A stretch of 50,187 bases of DNA from Spirogloea muscicola. Its lineage: Eukaryota; Streptophyta; Zygnematophyceae; Spirogloeales; Spirogloeaceae. Below the pieces are notes generated by a model. That model did not search any database. It saw only the letters and a program-made list of their open reading frames with translations, and was not told the DNA's origin. The stretch is taken from positions 172,521-222,707 of the forward strand of contig WELB01000167.1 in assembly GCA_009602725.1 (NCBI GenBank). Direction: 5' to 3'. Made by a program: the position numbers and the translations under genes. Of this stretch, positions 20,501 to 31,982 are shown one piece after another; the stretch's first letter is position 1; every line of letters starts with the position of its first letter.

Positions 20501-23500
20501 GGTCTTTGTACTGACCACAGTTGCACTGACCATAGTCGATCATTTGGGTACCTGACTGCTGTCAGGAGAAGCGATGGAGAGGCTGACGGGCATGGGCAGC
20601 TTGGAAAGCGCCTGCAGTGCTCGCAAGCTGGCCTTCTGCATGCTCTGCATCCGACGATCCACAAGAAACAGCCATGACACACAAGTATTAGGTGCTTGCA
20701 GGCTTGAATCTTCTTATAGCAACTATATTAGCTGCTGATGGCAGCTTTCAATTGTGGGTGCTGTCAAACTGTCCACTGAGATTATGAGCCTGTTGAGCAT
20801 GCCCTTTCCGTCTGACAGTAATCTGCTCTGACCATTTCTACATGTGTAGACGAACCTGGTTGCGCTCACACTTGAGCAGGGACGCGATGGGCCCGACCAC
20901 TGCACCCTTGTGCAGCATCTCTGCCAAGGAGGCATGTGCCTGTTTTTCCAATAACAAACCGATGTGAATTGACTTTGACAACAAGCTCCAAGGCTTCACT
21001 GGGAGGAGATGCAATAACAAGAAGAACTGATGTGAAAGTGCAACTGAGTTTCTGGAGGGCAATTCTGAAGAGGATTGGTGCCATTTGCAATATGGGCAGG
21101 GGACTTTGCAGCTCACTGTAGCTGGCCTGCTACTGCACACTGCCTCAATGAGATTGTGCAGGAGGGCTAGCGAGCAGAGCAACGCCTCCTCAAAGGCACC
21201 ACTCTCCTTCCTCCCAACTGCGGGGTCCGACTGGAACTTCTGCACCAGCACAAGAAGCTTGTCAATGCTCATACAAAAATTGCTCGCATAGTGCCCATCC
21301 AGTAAGCTTGCTCCAGCACTGTTAGGGCTTGATGACTCTAGATTGCAATCAGGAAGGAAGCAACACCTCTGCAAGTACTACTAGGAGCTACTACAACACG
21401 AAATGTATCTTGGCACGATTCTTCATACATTGACAGGCTGTTGGGGTGAGAGGTGCAGAGCTTCTAGTATGAGCAATTGTGGCAAATCGCATCCACCAGG
21501 CCTGCTGCATAGAATTCTGTTGTGAATGAGGATTGCAGAAAGTTGACCTCGAGTATGGGCATTGGAACTTCGGGTGCCTACCTGCAGAGCTGAGAAGTCG
21601 ACCACAAGGAGGCGAAAAAGGGCTCCTTGAAGTCCAGAGTCTGTCAGTAGCATCTTCAAGACCGGTGAGCAGATCAGGTCATCTCTTTGGTTGGGCACTT
21701 GTTGCCTGGCAGTCCAGCTGACCCGCGAAAGTGCGGCCATAATTGCTCTCATTGCCTGCAGATGTACATTGCACAAATCATCAGTCCTTGATACCTGCCA
21801 GTATGTGCAAACCTCATCAGATCCAAGTGTACTGATTACTTGTATTGCAATCCAATGATTGTAAACATGAGATTCAGCATCTAGGTGAATAGTAAGATTG
21901 AGTACTCTGAGTTGTAGTCCGTGCCACAGATGCAACAAGCAATAAATGCCTGTATTGCTGAGATCGAAGCAGACTGGTAGGTACCTTAGCGACGACCTGC
22001 CAACGCTGCACCCGGTCGTTGTATCGCCACGTCGCAGCATGCTCCAGAACATGGAGGGCCAGCTGGCGCAGCAGGCTGACTACCCACTCCGAGGTTGATC
22101 CCTTCTCAATCAGAACTTGCAACAACGCAAGAACTGCGGGCGATGGGCTGTTACTTACACATCAAAGACTACCAAGCAACAGAGGTGGGATGCCTAAACA
22201 AGCTCGCAACTGTTGATTAACAGGCATTGACTGCCAAGAGCAATATTTTGTGAAGCGACTATGAGATTTGGATCACCTGAGAGCGTGAGATCATACTCTC
22301 CAGCAGCCTGCTCGCCTCTGAGCAGCTGCTGAAGCATTGCCCCCCCAGCACTGCATCAAATATGCGATTAGATGACTACAATAAGATATGCAGTGGGTGT
22401 GACACTGTGGCTCCACCTTGCAAATACATAGACTCCTTAGCACACAGTGACGAACAAAGGAGCTTGTAGGCCAACCCCGTCAAGAAATCAAGGGGAATGT
22501 TGAGGACTACTCAGCCTGCCAATCGCTTGAAATAGTAATGAGCTACTTGATATCTGAGCAAGTATGTAGACCAAAACAAGGCCCAGATTGAGCATATTGC
22601 AAAGGTTGCTCACCCAGCACTATCCTGCTCTGACAGTGGGCTGCTCTGCAACTCTTTCAAGACCGATCCAGGGCAACTGTGGCAAAGGCACACATGACGA
22701 TGAGCACCAGGCCTCAACTCAATGCAAAGAAGGAATGCGAATACAGCAGAATCGAGCTCAGAATTAATGTAGGAGGTGTAACTCCATCAGCAAATCATGA
22801 TACTCAACGTAGGCATCCCTACCAGTGTGCGATGTGGGCAAGATTCGCAGTCACCAATGCCAATGTAGCAGCATCAGCTTGGCTTCTTGACAGCTGCCTC
22901 ACTAATATCCCTAGGAAGGGGATGAGCTCCATTCTGCACATAGTCACAGAACAAGCTATGAGTATGGTCCAATGACACGAATTTGATACCTCTCCTTTAG
23001 CACACCAGGTGACTTACTTAGTCACAAGCTGGCAGACTATATTCCGTCATTTGGATGATGCTGGAAGCTGTCCCAGCAACATGTCGCGATGACCATGCTT
23101 ATGTCGACAGGCTGATAGCAGGGTCGAAGAAGCAACCTGGTTGCAAATTGTTGTACCTGGCGGTGGGCTGCATTCGTCCATGCGATCGCTCAGCAGCAAC
23201 GCTTGGGTCCCGATCTACTGCCAGCAAGACTTGTACAAGCTTCTGCACATCAAGCGGAGAGGACCCGATACAACCTGGTCATACATCTGTCTTGTGCTTT
23301 GCCTTTCTTTAGGTGTTTACAACACAGCAAAATTTAAGTACCAGTCCATCTTTCAGACTTGTGGCCTATTCATGGAGGTCGTGTGACCTCAGGCTTACCC
23401 TGTTGGAAGTGAGAATGCGATCAACGAGCAGCAGCAGGAGCCGTATCTCTCTCCTCTGACTCTTGGTTGCATTCCCGAGATTTGAAGCCACCGTCGCGCA

Positions 23501-26500
23501 TCGCAGCATCAGGACAACGATGCAGACATGCTGAGCCTGCAGATGCGGGCCACAACCCAGAGATGCTGCATGGCTGAGGTCGGACTCAAAGCATGATGAG
23601 CAGCATGGTGGCAGCGAATTCCAGCAGTGTAAGTTGCAGTAAGTCAAGGGAATGCCTTGTTTCACTCGCCCAGATCAACATATGTCAGCACACCCCAAGG
23701 CTGCAGTGAAGACTTGGTGACGAGTATTGGCGGTTACGCTGTTCTGTCTCCTCAAAGACTGACCTCCCAGCGAACAAGTGCCTCGCTGCTGTCCAAAAAC
23801 TTCACAATCTGGCCTCTGGTGCCGGCTGGGGCACGAAGCATGGGAGCCAGAGGGACGGGGACCCCGTCGCCAGCAGCCTCCACTTCGCTGCCCACCTCCT
23901 CGGGTGACTGCGCTGTCTCCGCCGAGAGCTGGTAGGGCGTGGCCACGTGCACAGGCCGAAGGACATACGCGCACCTGAGCAGCAATGGGTCCAATGACAA
24001 CCATTGTTGGGGGTCTGCCGCACAGCTCACAGGAAGGTCGTCTGCATTGGAGGCCCGAAGGCCTTGCATCTGGCTGGCGACAGCATCTAATACAATTGAG
24101 TGAATATGCTGTCGTCTTTGTGCTCAATGATGACGTCAATGGCTTCTGTGTTCGGATAGGTATGCCGTGTTTGCAGTCTATCAGTGAATTGTTGATCAAA
24201 GTACAAGCAATTCACAAGATATGATTTCTTAGGAACTGAACAGTAGTCCTCAGCAGGAGCGCCCGGCAAGGGTGACCCGGCCTAGATGCAAACATTGCTA
24301 GCCTCAGACAACAGTGACCTGCTCCTAAGGTTTCCTTACACGCATTCTGCAGGCCAATGTCCCTCAGACAGTGATGATAGGAAGCGCAGGAGGAGGTCCG
24401 CATTGTCAGGGAACACGTCGAGAAGCGCCGAGAGGAGCGCTCGAATGGGTGCGTCCAGCAACTTGCGGCTGTCCCAGAAGTCGCAGCACAAGTCAGCCTG
24501 CTCGCACCAGCAAGAATATTGCTCAGCAATACAACATGTACGATCAAGGTGCGCAAGTCTCAGCAGAGAGCTGCTCAATGACGTTGTACCTTCAAAAGAA
24601 CTCAACTTGCACAAACACATCCATGCCACTCTCACACATTAATTCTCCAGCGACAAGCTTCCGCAACCAAGCTCTTTTTTAGCTTATAGAGTGCATGGCA
24701 CATAAGTAAACAAAAATAGACCGCCTGACCTCGCCAGCATAGATTTCACTGAGGATGTCGACGACCACTCGAATTTCATCCAAGTTGACCTGGGGCGTAG
24801 GGGGTTAAGATCAGCGGCGACTTCAGTGAAGCTGAACTACGAGGGCTAAGTACAAATTGCCTGTATGCCTTGTAGTAAAGCATCGGGAGTGAATGTTTTC
24901 CCATGCAGCCCTTCAGCATCTTATATGTTGCAAGTTTGAAGAACCACCAAATGATGTACCTGGTTTTTCACCTCAAAGGTTGCGAGGAAGGCACCTATGA
25001 GCATCTTCAAGATCCTCTTATACTCCCCGCTGTCCAACTGCGCCAGTATTTGCAGACAAGCGCATACGCAGTTGCTTGTGCCATGAAAACGGCACTGGCG
25101 GCAGAAATATCCTAATGTAGCAACGGTTGTAGAGCCTTCGACTATATGAAGAGCCCACAACAGGTTGTCCTGTTGTAGGCTCTGGCCTCTGGAGAAAGTG
25201 CCTCTGGAGCTCCCAAACATCACTGTTCCCACTTAATGCTTATTCACTCACTGTACTTCGAAGTCTTACCAAGAACTGAAGCAATTAAGGGTCTGCCCTT
25301 CAACGAAGAAGTCAAACCTGGACCTTAATCCTAGGCTCCTGGACCCTGACGCAAGGCTGCTAACTCTACTCGTGAGCCCAGTGCCTGACCTCGGGGTTCT
25401 GGCAGGTTGAGCTCTGCAGGAGGCCAAGGATGTAGGCAAAGGCACGTCCCTGATGAGCCCTCCACATGGTCTCGGCGGGATCTGCGAGCTGCCAAAGATG
25501 GCGTCAGCATCTGAGGCCAAAACCCAGCATTTATCGAAGGTAAGTAGCTGGCAACCCGCTTCTTCACCGGAAGATTGTCACGTACGAGCGCCAGCTAGGA
25601 TGCATCCATGAAGAAAGACCATGGCTGGCATTACTCTTCGATTTCAGTACAAGGGGGTTGGTTACATCGTGGAGGCAAGAGAGTTCGGGGCTGACCTGGA
25701 GGGGGCAGCTGGAAGCGTGCGGAGGCAGCGCAGCGAGGAGCGAGGAGAAGGATGCCCAGGCCAGCAGCAGCGGCGCAGTCTCTGGGTGCTGGCGCGGGTC
25801 TGACTCCACGATTGCTGCACCCAGCTGGCTCACGTCCTCAACACCCAGATGATGGGCTCCCTGGCTGCAAGCGGAGGAGAAACCCAGGTGTCCTTCATGA
25901 GAAGTGCTTGTTGAAAGCTAGAGGCACATGAGTAGAGCGTATGATTGTATACCAACAAGAGGCTACCGCCCAAGCTGGATTGGATGCATTCACCCTTCCT
26001 GTCTCTGTAACAATTCAATCATGCAATCTGCATCTTCTAAGGTGGTGATGGACAGAAGAAAATGGACTTCATACGTGAAGGCCGGTGTTCCAGCCTGGAG
26101 CATGGCAAGGAGGCCCTCAAGATGCAGCCCATCGATCAGCAAGAGCAAGGCCAGGTTGCGTGCCCGCTGGCGGTCGCCAGTGTCAATGGCTGGCAGGAAA
26201 AGGTGTTTCTGCACCATCCCACGTCAAGAACGAAGCTGACAAACACCATGCCATGTGCTTTGCGAAGCTGAGGGTATTGCAAGCGGCAGCAGCGCTAGAC
26301 ATCCCAGCAGACTGCTAAATAGTGTCAATCTAGTGCTAGCAGTACGTGTAAGCTCAAACCTGGAAAACTTGGTGGAGGTCCAAGAACGCGGCAGCTGTGA
26401 GCTTGTCAGCGCTGGGGGGCACAGAGTGGAGCGTCAGGAGCAGGTCCAGAAGGAGCACAAGCTCAGCATCCCATTGCTGCTGCCACGCCTCCGCCTCACC

Positions 26501-28879
26501 ATGCACCTGGCCAAAGATCATTTAATGCGGTTTCCAACTTAGGGTGCAAGTCCAGGCTTCTTATACACTGTAAACGAGGTGAGCAATTTCTATCATGGTG
26601 CCACCTGCAGCAGGGCCACTCCAGCTTTTGAAAGCTCTGAAGCTGTGTGAGTTCAGGAGGGTATTTCCTCAAATCAATGGCTTTTGGCCTTTTGAAGTGT
26701 ACGTAAGGTATGCTTCTGTCATCATCTTGACCTTAGGACTTTAAAGGGCTCATGATGTGCAAGGGTTCTGGAGTTGTGCCAAGCACTGCGACAAGGTGGT
26801 AAGACAGCCAATGACTTCATAGCTTGTGCCCTATATGAGCAGCTAGCTGAGGAGTAGCTATTTGGCATGCTTCTGAGGTCACATTGCAGTGCTCAAGTGA
26901 ATGAAGAGTGTACTTTAGTAAACAAGGTACAGGCATCTTAGTGAGTCTGGAAGCATGCAAGGGGGAGAACGAGATGGCTTTCTTCCAGAAAGAGGTAGAG
27001 GTGGTATGAAATTGATCCTTAGCACAACTGAGCATGTTAATCTGCACATGGTATCTATAGAATTAGCTTCAGAATCTTAGCTTTCTTGCTTTCTGGGCTA
27101 TTATAAGGCCTGCAGCAGAAGCAGCAAGATGGACTCTGGAAGCCCACCAGGTGCTTCGATGCTTTGCCAGTGAGCTGGCGCACAACCAGATAGACAACAT
27201 TGGCCGCCAGGACCTGCTGCACAAGCTCAGCCGCTTCTTGGACCACCTTTGAGAGCGCATCATCTCCTCCGAAGTAGCCATCACCCTCTGCCTCCACCAA
27301 CATCCTTATGTTACTGTGACAACTCAGCATTGTTGGTGCGGCCCAGGGCGGTGATGCCTGCGCATGCCTGCTTCGTCAAATATGGGTCTGGCTTTCAAAG
27401 CTTTTGTGTGGGCTGGCGGAACCCAAAGCTGTGAAGTTTGCATCTCCAACCTCTGTTGTCGGCCAGCGTACTGGCAGATGACATACCTGGCCGGAGCATG
27501 ATCAGAAGTCGGACGCACTTGAGGAGACACTGGCGCTCTTCAAAGTAGAGACTAATGGCCTGGCACGAGAAGCAAAGATTAAGGAGATTTGATGGATGTG
27601 ATGCAACCAAGGGTCTGTCAACAAGTTGAAGGCAAGGACGAGAGAAACCGATATGGCTAAGAACCTACAAGGTCAGGCCTCTCACTCAGCAGTAACTGCT
27701 GCTTGCAAGGAAGGCTGCAGAGCGGGTGTGCTGACATTCGACAATATAGTCACTAGGATCATAGGGAGTTTGGGGGTTTCAGAATCACAATAAGAAGTAT
27801 TTGTGATGTCGGCCACCTTCTGCAGGACAGCGGTGTCATCATCAACGCCACCTCGGCCGGCAGGGGCGGCGGTGCGGGAGATAAGCAGGTAGGCTTGCAC
27901 CTCGTCCAGGAGCTGCACAATGTCAGCAGCATGCCCACATTAGCATTGTGGCCAAATGGCACAGCTTTGCATATTGAGTGCAACCTTGAGACCGCTGTGA
28001 TGCCACTAGAGAGCTCTGGCGACTTGCATCCATGATGAACAGATTCTTAATGGACAAGAGGATCAGAGGGGTTACAAAATATGTGAAAGTTTAGGGCTAA
28101 AGCAAGCATTACAGGCAAAGCTAGTGAAGCGGGTCTGCAGGGCTTAGCTTAGGCTCCATGCCAGAGTAAGAGTGGGCCATTTCTAATGGGCCAATACTGA
28201 CCAGGTAATCGCTGGCCTTTAGCGCAGAGGCGCGAAGCGCAGGGTCAACCTTGAGCTCCTGACTGCCTAGCTGCACAGACGTGCCCTCAAGCGCTACCCG
28301 AGAGCTACTGCTGGGCGACAGGAAACCATCGAGCGTGGCCAAGAGCCAGTGGCGGTGCTCGCCCAGGCTCTCAGCCTGCCGCAGGTGATTGCAGGCGCCA
28401 GGAGGATGCAGGACGTCAGGTAACACAACTCTTAGGCTCTTGATTTACACCTGGCCTTAAATCCTAGACCTTCGACCGAACCCTAGCTCCTACACCTTGA
28501 TCAGCTTGACGCGTTCAAGAAAATCAAAAGACAATGTCCAATCTGCATTGTTAGATGGTATTGAGGTGGGGGCCCAGGGGCTGGTGGCAACAATGCAAGC
28601 AACGATGGCCTGGGCGCAGCCTACCAGCTCTGATGCTCGCCTCCTGAGCAGAACCTCTCGGGCCTGCTGGAGTGCCGCAGGCTTCTGGGCGCCCTCACGG
28701 CGTGCGTTGTCCTCTGCTGCTGCGCAAAGACCGTCCAGCGAAGCTAGAAGGCCGCTAAAGGGGTCCCACCACAACTTGGCATCGGCTGCCGCCCGGCTGC
28801 AGCTCGTGGCCAGAGCGTGGGCAGGTGCAGCACCGGCTGCCGGGGAGCCTGATCCTGCAACTGTGGCGGCCACCGCCAT
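17537..28879 (-). CDS. NUP188: Nuclear pore protein NUP188, N-terminal and middle part
   Basis: This is the scaffold nucleoporin of the pore inner ring. The minus-strand ATG at 28879 opens exon 28879-28625 (85 codons; KLWWDPFSGLLASLDGL). Then come 28375-28202 (EHRHWLLATLDGFL), 27912-27817 and 27559-27487 (FEERQCLLKCVRLLI). Further exon cores, less exactly bounded, are near 27300-27100, 26515-26365, 26217-26080, 25860-25690 (APLLLAWASF), 25490-25390, 25050-24950, 24790-24725, 24505-24336 (LSSLSEGHWPAECV), 24090-23770 (GTRGQIVKFLDSSEALVRWE), 23500-23395, 22350-22270, 22140-22005 (TWRYNDRVQRW), 21760-21595, 21290-21130, 20945-20860, 20650-20560, 20420-20290, 20160-20000, 19735-19505, 19290-19025, 18890-18700, 18015-17805 (DLYQHLTGELEDGR) and 17700-17537. 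Order matches plant NUP188 throughout. The last quarter of the protein is missing here and is found on the plus strand at 9385-13013. Confidence 0.85.
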
Positions 28880-30634
28880 GGTGGCTCACAGGTACGCCGC
28901 CCACAAAGCTGCTGCGTGTGCCGCGACCTGGCGCATGTGAGCTATCAGCTGCGGGACAGCAAGGAATTTTAGAGATGCCGAACTGCAAGAAGGGCCGCCA
29001 TTGTGCAGAACGACGAGGTCGTGCGCATGCCTGCTTGTATGGTGATCCTCATAAGCTGTGCTCGCTGTGCCGCGATGTTGTCGTCCCGACGAGTCAGGAA
29101 GCGTGCAGCAGCAATGGCTGCCAGGAGCTCCGAAGAGCCCCGCAGGCCAGATGCTGTGCGCACATTGCCCCCCCCAGTCAAGGCACTGCGCTGGTGTATC
29201 GCCGTCGTCGCCGCTCGTGGCGTAAGTGGCATGCAGGCTTGGCGGGCGCTCAGTGGCAGCTCAGCCATCGCCGCATCGTGTGCGCCAAGCCTGGTCGAAC
29301 TTGTACAAGGACTTGGAGAAGGGAGCGGAGGGAACTGAGACTGATCAAATCTGCAGCGGGCACGCCCTGATAGTACTACGTCAACTGATGTGGCTAATTG
29401 ATCGCTAACCATCAGTCGCACGGGGGCTGGCTACCCACGCAAAGGTGGCGGCGCGTTGGCTAAAGCGCAACTTGTTAGGATATCGTAGGCTGTCCTAAAG
29501 CCCCGACATGTGAGGGCCGCTGCGATTGTGAGGACAATTGCATTCGAATGAGTCTCACATACATGTGATCTGAGCTTTGTAAGATGCAAGAGGACACTGT
29601 TTATAGCTATGAACATCAGTAGGTCACAAGCCCACCTCTACTATTCTCACTGTCTTATCTTGCCAAACCCCGACCTCAACAAAGTAGCATGGCAAGCTGG
29701 AATGTTGAAGTCACCGTAAGTTGCTGATAGAAACTACAGTAAGTCAATGATGTGTTTCAAAAATGCACGTCAACACTCCGCAGGGGCAACTAGTCTGCTA
29801 TTCCCCTGATCAAGACCTCCGGCAGTGCCAGGAACTTTCATGTACTTGAAACAAACGAAGGCCAAAATGGCTTAGTACAAAGGCAAGCACATCTTGGACT
29901 ACCCCGGCCCTTGTACTGCCGTTACTGTTGGCTTGCTTGCACAGCACGAGCATTATAATGGTCAGAATCTAGGCCGCAGTGAGGATGTGCAGCAATGGTC
30001 AGATGTCGTACTTGAACAGGACAATATCGAGCCAGCACTACGTACACGATTCTATGCTATGCCTTGTGTACGGCTTCTGCGATGCAATCGAGTTGGAGAC
30101 AAATTCAAGCTCCCAAGAGGAACCCTGCTAGTGTAAGGGAAATGCTTATGCATCTGTGCAAAATTGTAACCTCAACTGGTCCGCAGCACTGCACCTGCAC
30201 GGGTTCGCTATCATGTGCTATGCTGGTACCAAGTGCCGAAGCAGTTCCTCTGGGCACATCTTGCGGAGTGCATGAAATGCAAGGGAGGCCAATCCAAGCC
30301 AATACATTGTTCAGGCAGAGTCTAGAGCAAATTAAACAAGGCTACATAATACGGAGACCTACACTAAGGTGCCTACGGTGACAGACAGAAGAAAAACAAA
30401 AATGGAGTGTGTATTGAGTGATGGAGGGCTTGAGTGGCCAAGTACAATGGCAAGCACAACGATGGATGTACAAGAAGAAGAAGGCTTACATAAGCCAACC
30501 CTCAAAAGAATGAGCCAAGTTCAACAAATTCCGGAAATCGCCCATAGCAATCAGTGCAGGCACATGTGCAGATTGTTGAAGTCCGTTCGGAGAGGAATGA
30601 GAATGATGAGAGACGAAATTTTTTCTCATAAAGG
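28880..30634. other. Unassigned region upstream of NUP188
   Basis: It includes the NUP188 promoter side. An open minus frame at 28969-29421 (150 codons) and plus frames at 29894-30381 match nothing I recognise. A dispersed repeat copy lies at 30271-30385. Confidence 0.4.
30271..30385 (+). repeat. Dispersed repeat, copy A
   Basis: This stretch is alignable with 43363-43470, sharing CATGAAA, AGGGAGG, a TTCAGGCA block, AAGGCTACAT and CTAAGGTG in the same order and spacing. Both copies lie within a few hundred bases of a GGCTGGCCTCTC-type retrotransposon tail fragment. Confidence 0.6.
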
Positions 30635-31306
30635 CTAGGCCCAGACGAATGAAGATTCATGAACGGCAGCTTCACGAGATCGTGGTGAGCTCTTCTTGTA
30701 CACTCCTTGGGGCTGGCCTCTCTTAGCCATTGCCTTACTGCTTCCATTTTCAGGGTGCATGTCAAGGCAAGTGTTCAGGTGCAGCGCCTTGAGCTTCGAG
30801 AGAGGGCGATGGCTATGATTGGCCAGCCCAGATAGAAGATCCGTGAGGTAAGAGCGCCCTGTTTGCCTAGCCTGTGGCTCCGCTAAGATCAGCAGCCGCA
30901 TTCTCACCTTCTTACTAATGTACTTATGAACACCCTCTGTTTGCTCCCGGCTGGCTTTCACAGCCGACTTGGAACATGCAAGTGAGCAACCAAAGAGATC
31001 CGTGAGGAGATAGTGGAAGCAGAGCCATGTCTTCGGACTGTCGGCAGCAGTCCGACGATTAAGGCTGAGTGAGGGCTCTAGCCGGTCGACGTCCAACTGG
31101 AGCAGGGAACCAAGAATGCAAAAGACAGGCGACAGATGTCTCAGGTTCCTGCTGACAGGCGGTGAGGAGGCAGACGTAAATGGCCGTGGCAGTAAGACCA
31201 GACAAGCAGCAGCAGTTGGAGTGATTGCAGAATTTGCAAGACCATGGGTGGCGAGCTTTGAAACGAAACCTGAGAGGTTTGCGGGAGACCAACGTCTGGC
31301 TGACAT
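30635..31306 (-). CDS. Possible C-terminal part of the F-box/LRR locus
   Basis: An open minus frame of about 220 codons has leucine-rich stretches (NLRHLSPVF, LLQLDVDRLEPSLSL, LSKLKALHLNTC) that resemble decayed LRR units, and it lies downstream of the F-box/LRR locus on the same strand. Its end runs into a retrotransposon tail fragment (about 30690-30770), so the final residues are probably not original. The link to the upstream LRR exons is inference; splice sites between them were not resolved. Confidence 0.3.
   Translation of the reverse strand: MSARRWSPANLSGFVSKLATHGLANSAITPTAAACLVLLPRPFTSASSPPVSRNLRHLSPVFCILGSLLQLDVDRLEPSLSLNRRTAADSPKTWLCFHYLLTDLFGCSLACSKSAVKASREQTEGVHKYISKKVRMRLLILAEPQARQTGRSYLTDLLSGLANHSHRPLSKLKALHLNTCLDMHPENGSSKAMAKRGQPQGVYKKSSPRSREAAVHESSFVWA
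30690..30775 (+). mobile_element. Short retrotransposon tail fragment
   Basis: The fragment contains GGGCTGGCCTCTCTTAGCC followed by ATTGCCTTAC, the same order as at about 2170-2200. It is an old, short remnant. Confidence 0.45.
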
Positions 31307-31982
31307 TCAACGGAGTGGGAGATATGTGGTGAGCTGGGGGGATTGCAGTGCAGGTTGGACTGGAAGTTTGGACGACACAAATTGGTCACGAGCTATCTGT
31401 TTATTTTGATAGATGTAGAGGTTTGCTGAATTTGGCTGATCTCCAGTCAAGTGGAAACGTTGAGGTTGATGAAGTTATCAACCTCAGGTTTTCAAGTCGA
31501 AGGAGCGGATTAGGCTGGGGGACAGTAAATCAGCGAGTAGGCTGCAGGAGTGCTCACATTGAGAATCGGATGCCCAGCACATCGGCTTGATTGTCTGAAG
31601 CTAGGCTGCCATCCACCCTGGATGCGGGCAGAGCCTATGCATCTAGTCTGATGTAGCTTTGCCGCCATGGATGTCGAGAAACTGCAGCACTTACACTACA
31701 CCTAGAGGTGCAACAGCAAGAGCAGCCAGATACAACGATCCAATACAAATGATTCTGTATTGACATAGGCCCAGCCTCAGTCCGCAACATTTGGCATTGT
31801 CCTTCATGACATCCTCTCTGCACGACGTGGACTTCCAAACATTTGCCCGAGTCGCTACTTGGAACTGTTCTACATGTGCAATATATCACATCCAGCATAC
31901 CTTCATGTACAAAAGCATGCTTGTGATGCGGATGGCTGACATGTTTAGGCGTCAAATCTCTACGATAGTATTATGCTGGGCC
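31307..31982. other. Unassigned sequence within or below the F-box/LRR locus
   Basis: No gene is recognised. A 9-base inverted repeat (GAGGTTGAT/ATCAACCTC, 6-base loop) lies at about 31464-31487. Minus frames at 31635-31955 look non-coding. Confidence 0.35.
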
